Assembly: GCA_017521405.1 (NCBI GenBank)
Contig: JAFXCP010000029.1
Location: forward strand, 1-47,715
Length of the DNA stretch: 47,715 nt
Direction of reading: 5' to 3'
From: Akkermansia sp.
GTDB lineage: Bacteria; Verrucomicrobiota; Verrucomicrobiia; Verrucomicrobiales; Akkermansiaceae
The translations under genes and the position numbers were made by a program. Shown here piece after piece: positions 40,319 through 47,715 of this stretch. Under the pieces are notes generated by a model. That model did not search any database and was not told where the DNA came from. It saw nothing but the letters and a program-made list of their open reading frames with translations. How positions within the stretch are numbered: position 1 is the first letter of the stretch; every line of letters begins with the position of its first letter.

Positions 40319-43300
40319 ATGCGATACATTCTATCCTCCATTCTGCTTATTCTTGCGCTTGTACTGCCGAGCCCGGCCGATTCTCTCGTGAGCGTCGAAC
40401 GTCTGGGCATCATCAACATCACCTTCAGCGAACCCGTGGTAAGTGCCACCACTGTGGCGAACCAGTTTAACGAACAGCTCAGCCCCAAGGAGCGTGGGCT
40501 GGAGCTATTCACCATCACCGGGGATAAGGATTACCCCCCTGACGCCCGATGGGTAGCGCAGGATTGCCTCCGCATTGTTCCCGCCACCGGCAGCACCGTA
40601 CAAGTGGAGTATGCGTTAAATTTCAAACCCGATACCCGTTATCTGAGCGGACGCCCCTTACAGAACTACGCCTACACCTTCCGCACGCGGCCGGTGCCCT
40701 TGGTGAGTGAGGAAGCTCCGGGCATACCGGGGGGTGCTATGCTTGTTTGCGCCCGTCCGCGCATTTCGCGGGAAGCACTCAATCTTTCCCCGGCATCGCC
40801 CATACGATACACCTTCACCCGCATGGTACCCGATGGCACGGGAGAGCGCGTACCCGGGAGAGAAAGCGTGGAAGGCATTGCGGAGCCGGCTTTGCTGCGG
40901 CACGGATGCAGTTACAGCGTGCTGAGTGCCCTGCGCCGCAGTGGTGCCCGCTGGGAGGAGCTTACGCCGGATACCCCCATTAGCGGCTATGTTCTCGTGC
41001 GCCCGGCACGCCGCCTACCGGAAGGCAGCGAGTGGCGCTTAACCGCCACCGTACGCAACCTAAGCGGATTCTTGGATAGCAAACTCGGGGAGATTACCAT
41101 TACACACCGCCTGCAACTGCGCGCAGAACAAGTGTTCCACCCTGAAAGGGCAACTTCTCACGGCAATAGCCCGGAAACTCGTGTACGTGTCAGCTTCTCC
41201 GCCGAGATGGATAAAACTACTCTGCCGGAACTTTTTCGGCATATGGAGGTGTACTGCAACGGAATCAAGGCCACCCCGGTGGAAGGCAATCCCCTCTGCG
41301 TGGAGGCTCAAGTGGAGGGGAAGCCTGTGCGGATTCACTACGCAGGGCCTTCGGAAGCCACAAGCATGGAGGTGAGCGGTACGCACCTGCATGGGGAAGA
41401 GCGCATCCTCTACACGCACCCGCAAGCACGCCCGGGCATGGAGTTAACAGTGGAAACCGCCCGCCCCTTCCTGCTGGAGCTGCGCTTTGCCAAGAACGTC
41501 AAATCCCTGCAAGGAATGGAATTGCAAAGCCCTACAGCCTGCCGACTTTCCATCACCCCGGCACAGCCCTGCATGCCGGAACCGGATACCGCCGGAGTAA
41601 CCACTCTACCACTGCATGGCAAACATAAGCTGCAAATCCCCTACCTGAATGGCGCAGAACTGGGAATTTCCCTGCATCGCTGGTCGCAAGAGCAAGCCAC
41701 CACCACCATGGGAAAAATGCTGGACATTATGCGTAGGCAGAAGGAATCCCCCCATAGCAAGCTAATGGAAAGCCTGTACCTCAGTGCCCTCATCCAAGCC
41801 CGGCAGGAGCATAAACTTCCCACGGAGGACCTCCCCACACCGGAGGAGCAGGAGGCCCACCGCACAGCACTCCAAGAGCTGCACACCTTGCAGCAGCAAG
41901 TACTGCAAGGTTCCGTTTCCACCCCCATGTTCCGCATGGCCGCTCCCTCGGGGGATAACCGTTTAGCAGGGCACAGCCGCGTAGTAGTTGAGCTGCCCCA
42001 ACTGCTGCAAGGAGAAGCTCTCCGCCCCGGTCTGTATGTGTTGCGCCTACGTTTCACACCTAATGCCGCCGTTCGCGCGGCGGCGGAGGCCTTGGGCATT
42101 CACCAAGAACTGCTGCAACGAGAAGAACTGGCCGTACTTCAGGTAACGGATTTACAACTCCGCCTCAGTACGGATGATTCCCTCGCACTCCTGACACGCT
42201 TCTCCACCGGCAAACCGGAAGCGGAGGGGCAGCTGCAAGCCCTCGGTCGCCAAGGTCTTTTCGGCTCAGCCTTCCCCACACCACACGGCACAGCCCAACT
42301 CCGCCAAGTGGGAGGAGAAATCCTCATGGCCACCCATGGGGAGGACTACTGCTTTGCCCCACGCTATGGTAATAATTGGCTACCGGATTGGGCGGATGAC
42401 GATACGGCGGAAGACCCGGATGCCGTGGAGACAGAGCCGGAGGTGGAGTTGAAAGCCATGTTCTGGACGGATCGCCGGCTCTACCGCCCGGGAGAAACCG
42501 TGCATGTGCGCGGCTTTATGCGCGCCGTGGATAAAATGAACCGCTTTAACCACTCCAAGCACAAGAATTTAGACCTCGTACTCATATCCCCACTGGGACG
42601 GGAGCTGGAACGCCGCAATTTCGATGTGGATGCGTATGGTGCCTTTGAGCAAAGCTTCCGGCTTCCCGCCGGGCAGGACAATGTGGCCGGTGCTTACCGT
42701 CTGCGCCTGCTCACCCCCCTTCCCCGGCAACTGGCAACCCAAACCATACGCTGCGAGGTATTCCGCCGGGATACTTTCGATGTGCAACTCCGCGCCATGG
42801 GAAGCCCCATTGCCCCGGCTCAATTAGAGCTTCGGCTGGAAGCAGCAGATTACTCCGGCACCCCTGTGGCAAATGGGCGAGTGCAGTTGGAAATAAACGC
42901 TCCTATTCCCTTGGGAGAAGAAGGCGAAGCCCTGCCGGATAAGAGCCGGGAAGAACCCAACTACACCCTGCGCCGCCAAGCCACCCTAAACGCCGATGGC
43001 ACACTCCAATTCACCCTTCCCCTCCCTCCCATACAGAAAGAAACCACCCTACACATCTCCGGCAATGTGGCCAATGCCCGGGAGGAATACCGCCACTTCC
43101 GCTTAAACCACACCCTCTGCCCGGCAGGTTTGCGGCTCAAACTCACACCCGATGCCCGGCTGCACCTGCTGGATGCCCGGCAAGATACCCCCTTGGCAGA
43201 GGAGCAAGAGGTGGAGGTACACCTACACGGCACCCGTGAAGAAACCCGCCAACTACCTAACGGTTTCTCTCTGGTAACCACTTCCCCCTACCACCTCTGG

Positions 43301-46174
43301 GGAGAAAGTGTGCGCGTGCCGGCGCACTCTGCCACCGGCATTAAGCTACCCCTGCACAGCATCATCCGCCGCTTGCTGGACATCGGCATCCCCTTGCAGG
43401 ATAAATACACCGTAACCCTCTCCGGCAAGGACAGTGCCGGGCGCAGCTTTAATGAGCAGCGTTCGTTCTACTCCCATGGGCAAAATATGCCGCCGCTCTT
43501 CCGCTTAAGCCAGGAACACCCCGGGGCCACCCCCATGCTGCATTCCGCCATGGAGGGTACAGCCATTGCCATTGTGCGCTGTGGTGTTCGCACCCGCTGC
43601 ATCAGCATTCCCGTGCAGAAGGGGGAGCACCCCCTCTCCTTCACCCCGGAGGCAGAAGAAACCGGGGAGCTGCAACTCCAGCTCTTGCTTCCCTATGCCG
43701 ATGAGCATGGGCAGCATACCCTTCTTGCCTCCACACAAGCCGCCCTTTCTTACCCGAATCCGGCTCGCGATTTGGAGATTACCCTCAATGTTCCGGCACA
43801 AGCACGCCCGGGCAGCACCCAGGATTTTTCCGGGCAGGTACGCCGCCCGGACGGGACCCCCGCGCAAGCCGTCGTTACCCTTTATGCAGTGGATGCCGGA
43901 ATTCTCAACCTAGCCGATTACCACCTGCCAAACATTGCCGCCAGTCTTTCCCGCACTCAGGCACAGCATCTGCATTTTCCACCCATGCTGCAAAAGCATC
44001 GGGCCTTCTCCTTCACCCCCCTGCCCGGATTGTGGCGCGGAGAAAGCCGACCCACCGCCGGAGGCACATGGAAACGGGAGGATTTTGCCGGGCAACTCGG
44101 GCATACGCCCATGCCCATCCTCATGAGTGCCGCCACGGCCACCGGTATGGGAGCCGATGCGGATACCCGCTGGTTGGAGGGCATCTCCGTTCTGGACGAA
44201 GCGGATGAGGCAGCATTGGAGCAGCCCTTGCTCCGCAAACATACGAACGCCACCACAAGCACGGCAGAGCCCCTCCTCCTGCGCCACAATTTCGCCCCCT
44301 TAGCCCTGTGGCAGGGAGCCCTTCCCACTAATACCGAAGGGCGTTTCAGCACACGCACCACCCTGCCGCACACCCTCACCACCTACCGCATTTTCGCCGT
44401 GGCAGCCGATGCGGCAGGGACCGGATTTGGCACCAAGGAGGCGGAGCTAAACGTGCAGCAACCCCTCATGCTCAATGCCACGGCTCCGCTCTTCATGAGT
44501 ACGGGCGACCGGCTGCAAATCCCCCTCACCCTCACCAATAACAGCTCCGCCCAAGGCACATGGAAATTGGCTGGCTCCGGCACATCCACCCCGCAAGAAA
44601 TCACCCTTGCCCCCCATGCAGAGCACACCTTCCACTTCGAGGCTGCCCCGGATACCGAAGGTGATTACCACATGCAATGGATGGCCACCGGCGAAGGCGG
44701 ACAGGATGCCACAGCCATCACCATCCCGGTGCGGCGCCCCGTCCCCTTGCTCAAAGAGGTTCACCACCTCTTGCTGGCAGAAGGAGACAAGGAGCAGAAC
44801 ACCGCCTCCCTGTTGAGTAAGGAACTGGCGAATTCCGCGCAAGGCACGCTGGAACTCCGGCTCTCTGCCAACCCGCTACTACACATGGCAGGCTGCGTGG
44901 AAATGGCTCTGCAGTGTCCCTTCGGACACACTGAGCAACTGGCATCCTCCATGCTGCCCTGGCTCATGTACGACCGCTTGGCTCCCCTTTCCCCGCAAAT
45001 GGCTGCCACTCCGGCAGCACAGGTGCCGGAGCTACTCCGACAAACCATGCAGCGCCTCGCCGCACGCCGGCAGAAGGATGGTGGCCTTGCCTATTGGAGC
45101 GGCGGGCATGAATCTTGCCTTTGGGCCAGTGCCCATGCCGCCATGGTTCTCCAAATGGCACAGCAGCACGGTCACACCCTTCCGGAGGGGCTACTGGAAG
45201 GGCTACAGCGTTATCTCTCCACTGCGGAACTTAAAAATGCCTCCCCCCTCACTCGCTACCAAGTAGCAAGGTTGAAGGGCGACCGCTCCACCATGAAATC
45301 CGCCCTCGCCGAAGCCGGAAAAATTGCTCGCGAAGCACAGCAATGTCCATGGTGGTGCAGCGGCTCACTCACCGCAGATATCACCTTTCTGAGCTACCTT
45401 ATGGACTACAATGCAGGCCGCTACGAAGCCTTCCTTACGTGGATGCGTAGCCGCGCGGCCGACCCGCGGCACCAGAGTTCATGGCGCAGCGCATGGGCCA
45501 TCACCGCCCTCATGGAATATGTGGGCAACTCTGCCGGAGCGGTTGTGGAATCTGCCGTGCGCCTTCCCAATGGGCAGCAGTTGGAGCTGCAACGCGGCAT
45601 TACCACCCTGCAACTTGCCGCCACCGGCACACGCTTGGCAGACACCGCTGCAAGCATTACCCCCCTACGCGGAAACACCTATGCCATCGTACGAGCCACA
45701 GCTCTTCCCCCGCAGGAACAATACCCCGGCATTACCGAAAAAGGCTTGCAAATAACCCGCCTTTACGAGAAACAAGGGGAAGATGGCGTGTGGCGCCCCA
45801 CCTCCGAATGGAAAGTAGGGGATGTCGTACGTATCACCCTTACCTGCGCTAAGACCGCCCCGGAACTCCAACACTTTGTGCTGGAAGATTACCTGCCCGC
45901 CAGTATGGAAGCCATTAACCCTGCGCTGCCCACTCAGGCAGCAGGACTCCCCCACACAGAGTGGAGCCAAGAGCTAAACCACCGCGAGTACCTCGCGGAT
46001 CGCGTGCGCGGCTTCGGCACACGATGGGTAGGTCAAGGCACGCTGAATATGGTATACTACGCCCGTGTCAAACGAGCCGGCACAGCCACTGCCCCCCCTG
46101 CCCAGGCTCAGCTTTTTTACGAACCACAGGTATATGGGCTCTCCTCCGGAGCCACACACATCTCCCTCCCCTAG
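40319..46174 (+). CDS. Bacterial alpha-2-macroglobulin family protein, thioester Cys missing
   Basis: A 1951-residue secreted protein; signal peptide at residues 1-20 (MRYILSSILLILALVLPSPA). Bacterial alpha-2-macroglobulins trap proteases in the periplasm. Family marks run in order: an early Ig-like region, the MG2 motif FWTDRRLYRPGETVHVRGFMR near residue 715, VVTLYAVDAGILNLADYHLPN near 1185, FAPLALWQGALPTNTEGRFSTRTTLPHTLTTYR near 1325 and an alpha-helical thioester-type domain from about 1520. There the usual GCxEQ reads GHTEQ: His1537 replaces the Cys that forms the thioester. It is therefore of the thioester-less type. No penicillin-binding protein 1C gene, a common partner, is adjacent. 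Confidence 0.9.
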   Translation: MRYILSSILLILALVLPSPADSLVSVERLGIINITFSEPVVSATTVANQFNEQLSPKERGLELFTITGDKDYPPDARWVAQDCLRIVPATGSTVQVEYALNFKPDTRYLSGRPLQNYAYTFRTRPVPLVSEEAPGIPGGAMLVCARPRISREALNLSPASPIRYTFTRMVPDGTGERVPGRESVEGIAEPALLRHGCSYSVLSALRRSGARWEELTPDTPISGYVLVRPARRLPEGSEWRLTATVRNLSGFLDSKLGEITITHRLQLRAEQVFHPERATSHGNSPETRVRVSFSAEMDKTTLPELFRHMEVYCNGIKATPVEGNPLCVEAQVEGKPVRIHYAGPSEATSMEVSGTHLHGEERILYTHPQARPGMELTVETARPFLLELRFAKNVKSLQGMELQSPTACRLSITPAQPCMPEPDTAGVTTLPLHGKHKLQIPYLNGAELGISLHRWSQEQATTTMGKMLDIMRRQKESPHSKLMESLYLSALIQARQEHKLPTEDLPTPEEQEAHRTALQELHTLQQQVLQGSVSTPMFRMAAPSGDNRLAGHSRVVVELPQLLQGEALRPGLYVLRLRFTPNAAVRAAAEALGIHQELLQREELAVLQVTDLQLRLSTDDSLALLTRFSTGKPEAEGQLQALGRQGLFGSAFPTPHGTAQLRQVGGEILMATHGEDYCFAPRYGNNWLPDWADDDTAEDPDAVETEPEVELKAMFWTDRRLYRPGETVHVRGFMRAVDKMNRFNHSKHKNLDLVLISPLGRELERRNFDVDAYGAFEQSFRLPAGQDNVAGAYRLRLLTPLPRQLATQTIRCEVFRRDTFDVQLRAMGSPIAPAQLELRLEAADYSGTPVANGRVQLEINAPIPLGEEGEALPDKSREEPNYTLRRQATLNADGTLQFTLPLPPIQKETTLHISGNVANAREEYRHFRLNHTLCPAGLRLKLTPDARLHLLDARQDTPLAEEQEVEVHLHGTREETRQLPNGFSLVTTSPYHLWGESVRVPAHSATGIKLPLHSIIRRLLDIGIPLQDKYTVTLSGKDSAGRSFNEQRSFYSHGQNMPPLFRLSQEHPGATPMLHSAMEGTAIAIVRCGVRTRCISIPVQKGEHPLSFTPEAEETGELQLQLLLPYADEHGQHTLLASTQAALSYPNPARDLEITLNVPAQARPGSTQDFSGQVRRPDGTPAQAVVTLYAVDAGILNLADYHLPNIAASLSRTQAQHLHFPPMLQKHRAFSFTPLPGLWRGESRPTAGGTWKREDFAGQLGHTPMPILMSAATATGMGADADTRWLEGISVLDEADEAALEQPLLRKHTNATTSTAEPLLLRHNFAPLALWQGALPTNTEGRFSTRTTLPHTLTTYRIFAVAADAAGTGFGTKEAELNVQQPLMLNATAPLFMSTGDRLQIPLTLTNNSSAQGTWKLAGSGTSTPQEITLAPHAEHTFHFEAAPDTEGDYHMQWMATGEGGQDATAITIPVRRPVPLLKEVHHLLLAEGDKEQNTASLLSKELANSAQGTLELRLSANPLLHMAGCVEMALQCPFGHTEQLASSMLPWLMYDRLAPLSPQMAATPAAQVPELLRQTMQRLAARRQKDGGLAYWSGGHESCLWASAHAAMVLQMAQQHGHTLPEGLLEGLQRYLSTAELKNASPLTRYQVARLKGDRSTMKSALAEAGKIAREAQQCPWWCSGSLTADITFLSYLMDYNAGRYEAFLTWMRSRAADPRHQSSWRSAWAITALMEYVGNSAGAVVESAVRLPNGQQLELQRGITTLQLAATGTRLADTAASITPLRGNTYAIVRATALPPQEQYPGITEKGLQITRLYEKQGEDGVWRPTSEWKVGDVVRITLTCAKTAPELQHFVLEDYLPASMEAINPALPTQAAGLPHTEWSQELNHREYLADRVRGFGTRWVGQGTLNMVYYARVKRAGTATAPPAQAQLFYEPQVYGLSSGATHISLP

Positions 46175-46191
46175 AGGAACTAAAAATTACC

Positions 46192-46220
46192 TTTACATCA
46201 CCGGAAAATTGCTGTACACT
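46192..46220 (+). promoter_or_regulatory. Promoter of the second PEP-CTERM gene
   Basis: TTTACA (46192-46197), 17-base spacer, TACACT (46215-46220), 30 bases before the ATG. Confidence 0.72.
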
Positions 46221-46250
46221 CTCGAGCAATCAACCATCCCCCCCTACACC

Positions 46251-47573
46251 ATGAAAAAAACGCTTACTGCGCTGATGGCTCTGGCATCCCTCTCTCACGG
46301 TGCCGAGATTGATTTGAGTATCCCCGCATCCACGGATACCAATGTGGGTATCTTCTTTGTCGATTCGGACGAGCCATGGCTTCAACTTGCAGATTACGAT
46401 ACCGGCTCCTACATGTACACCTATGGAGATGGAGAAGAATGGGATATCGTACCCAATAAAGAAACGGGTGAAGGCATCCTGATTGTTGATGCACAGACCG
46501 GAGAAAACTACTTCTCTCTGGCACCTCGCAGAGGAGTAGGCGGCAGCGGAGAAGCCATTATCTTAGATCTCGATGGCGTACTCCCGCAGGATGAATACCT
46601 CACCTATCTCACTTTCAGCATCGAGGGTAGTTACTCGAACGATATCGCCGGAGCGGCTCAGCTCGGGATTTCGCTCTTACACAAACACGAAGATTCGTGG
46701 TCGTTGGTACAACACACTACAGGGACATTGAACATAGGCGAAGGCTCCTCTCTGAATGTGCCTCTATACGCTCCTTGCGCCATCACAGACAGCAGCTATA
46801 AAATCATTGCCACTGTCAGCAATACTGGTGCATTATACGGCTCAGCCACCGGCTTATACACTGTATCCGGCATCGGTGTTACAGTAAGCACGGATACCTT
46901 CACCTCGACGAATATGCCCTCACTCGTCATTCCATACACCCCCTATAATGACGGTATGGACAAAACAACCGCCATGGAAGCGCTGACAGCCTTTGCAACC
47001 CAACCGGATGGAGCCTATATGTTCAACGCAGGCGGATTAGTCAATACAAACAGCAGCACGGGCGAAGGATTCATCCGTATTAACGAGGATGGGAAATATA
47101 CACTTACTCTTGCCCCCCGGCACAAAGCCGGAGGCTCCGGCGAAGCTATCGTGTTAAGTGCTCTCGGCTTGGAACGTGTGGGAGCGTTCCAATTAAACAT
47201 CAAAGATAGCTGGTCGGAAATCGTAAGCGGCGAAGTTGCACTAACTCTTGCCGTCATCTACGAACATGACAACACATGGGAAGTTTTGCAATCCGCCACA
47301 GGCAGTCTACTCATCGGGGAAGGAGCCACACTTACCCTGAATCTGGACCAAATCATCGAAGATTGGACGCACAGTGACACCAATTACAAGGTTGTAGCCG
47401 TGATTGATGATACAGCCAAAGCATTGGAATGCGGCGAGAATTACAGTGCTCTTTACACCATGGAAGACATTTCCATCACAGCGCACCAAAACCGGATTAT
47501 ACCGGAACCCGCCACCGCTACGCTGAGCCTGCTGGCTCTGGTGGCCATGGCCTCCCGCCGGCGGCGAAAATAA
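46251..47573 (+). CDS. PEP-CTERM secreted protein with tandem duplicated domain
   Basis: A 440-residue secreted protein. Signal peptide MKKTLTALMALASLSHG; C-terminal sorting tail PEPATATLSLLALVAMAS then RRRRK. The body is two copies of one beta-rich domain, residues about 55-215 and 256-411. Matching blocks are GEGILIVD/GEGFIRIN, SLAPRRGVGGSGEAIILD/TLAPRHKAGGSGEAIVLS, SLLHKHEDSWSLVQHTTGTLNIGEG/AVIYEHDNTWEVLQSATGSLLIGEG and YKIIATV/YKVVAVI. The fold resembles a carbohydrate-binding sandwich, but this is a guess. I start at 46251 since it gives the signal peptide and suits the promoter. Closed by a terminator. Confidence 0.88.
   Translation: MKKTLTALMALASLSHGAEIDLSIPASTDTNVGIFFVDSDEPWLQLADYDTGSYMYTYGDGEEWDIVPNKETGEGILIVDAQTGENYFSLAPRRGVGGSGEAIILDLDGVLPQDEYLTYLTFSIEGSYSNDIAGAAQLGISLLHKHEDSWSLVQHTTGTLNIGEGSSLNVPLYAPCAITDSSYKIIATVSNTGALYGSATGLYTVSGIGVTVSTDTFTSTNMPSLVIPYTPYNDGMDKTTAMEALTAFATQPDGAYMFNAGGLVNTNSSTGEGFIRINEDGKYTLTLAPRHKAGGSGEAIVLSALGLERVGAFQLNIKDSWSEIVSGEVALTLAVIYEHDNTWEVLQSATGSLLIGEGATLTLNLDQIIEDWTHSDTNYKVVAVIDDTAKALECGENYSALYTMEDISITAHQNRIIPEPATATLSLLALVAMASRRRRK
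46413..47483 (+). repeat. Two divergent copies of a domain of about 160 residues
   Basis: Protein-level tandem duplication inside the second PEP-CTERM gene: copies at about 46413-46895 and 47016-47483. DNA identity is low, so the duplication is old. Confidence 0.85.
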
Positions 47574-47611
47574 GCCCCCCCTTTTTCCACTGCCGATACA
47601 AGCAGCTTAAA

Positions 47612-47641
47612 GACCGCCCCGCATAGGGGCGGCCTTTTTTT
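47612..47641 (+). terminator. Terminator of the second PEP-CTERM gene
   Basis: A 7-bp GC stem (CCGCCCC with GGGGCGG, loop 5) and a T7 run, about 40 bases after the stop. Confidence 0.9.
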
Positions 47642-47684
47642 GGTGTTCCTGCCCGCCGGAATGCACCCCGGCATGGGAGAGAAT

Positions 47685-47696
47685 GCCAAATTTGGC
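47685..47696. promoter_or_regulatory. GCCAAATTTGGC palindrome near the window end
   Basis: A perfect 12-bp palindrome in the intergenic region after the terminator. It shares the AAATTT centre, but not the flanks, of the two sites around the mmd operon. The gene it would serve lies outside the window. Confidence 0.3.
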
Positions 47697-47715
47697 TTGC
47701 GTTTCAGCAGAAATT

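Noticed and set aside
1-47715. tRNA, rRNA, CRISPR arrays, insertion sequences, prophage or integrase genes
   Set aside because: Looked for and not seen; no cloverleaf, repeat-spacer pattern, transposase or integrase motif was found.

Overview
The window looks like chromosome from an Akkermansia-like member of the Verrucomicrobiota, an anaerobic, mucin-associated Gram-negative bacterium. The evidence is: two secreted proteins ending in the Akkermansia-type PEP-CTERM tail (PEPATATLSLLAL, then an Arg cluster); many outer-membrane lipoproteins and a C-terminal-Phe autotransporter; a Na+-pumping methylmalonyl-CoA decarboxylase operon (propionate formation); rubrerythrin; NADP glutamate dehydrogenase; and an L-fucose mutarotase. 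The genus is an inference, because no rRNA gene is present. No tRNA, rRNA, CRISPR array, insertion sequence or prophage was seen. Genes are densely packed, and almost no start codon has a Shine-Dalgarno sequence.

Region by region. 0.2-1.9 kb: a PEP-CTERM protein, then rubrerythrin with a small membrane protein on the minus strand. 2.0-10.4 kb: a cell-wall region with two LysM lipoproteins, three YkuD L,D-transpeptidase lipoproteins and one NlpC/P60-like lipoprotein, interleaved with a PH-like membrane protein, gdhA, a small HTH protein and xseA. 10.4-16.7 kb: a tRNA-dihydrouridine synthase, a secreted transglutaminase-like/discoidin protein with a secreted partner, and a U32 family protein. 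16.8-20.8 kb: the mmdA-mmdD-mmdC-mmdB operon. 20.9-23.4 kb: a tight four-gene operon of fucU, queD, a BioG-like esterase and a GT10 fucosyltransferase-like protein, running tail to tail into tsaE. 23.9-24.5 kb: rplU-rpmA. 24.7-30.3 kb (minus strand): aconitase and an autotransporter. 30.5-33.3 kb: rpe, a membrane protein and a convergent UDP-glucose dehydrogenase. 33.5-40.2 kb (minus strand): an AAE-family transporter, a DASS/SLC13 transporter, a histidine kinase with a CRP-like sensor, a receiver-only regulator and a porin. 40.3-47.6 kb: a 1951-residue alpha-2-macroglobulin whose thioester Cys is replaced by His, then a PEP-CTERM protein built from a tandem duplication.

How the genes fit together. 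Aconitase, the AAE and DASS carriers, the porin and the Mmd sodium pump form a plausible C4-dicarboxylate/propionate theme: Mmd makes a Na+ gradient, and a DASS carrier would use it. The kinase-receiver pair between carrier and porin has no DNA-binding domain, so its output is unclear; this is the best candidate for an undescribed sensing and transport module. The BioG-like esterase would feed biotin synthesis, which MmdC needs. The lipoprotein cluster, A2M, autotransporter, PEP-CTERM and GT10 proteins all act at the cell envelope.

Short palindromes with an AAATTT centre flank the mmd operon, and a TCGCGCGA palindrome sits in both the aconitase and A2M promoters. Both are candidate regulator sites.
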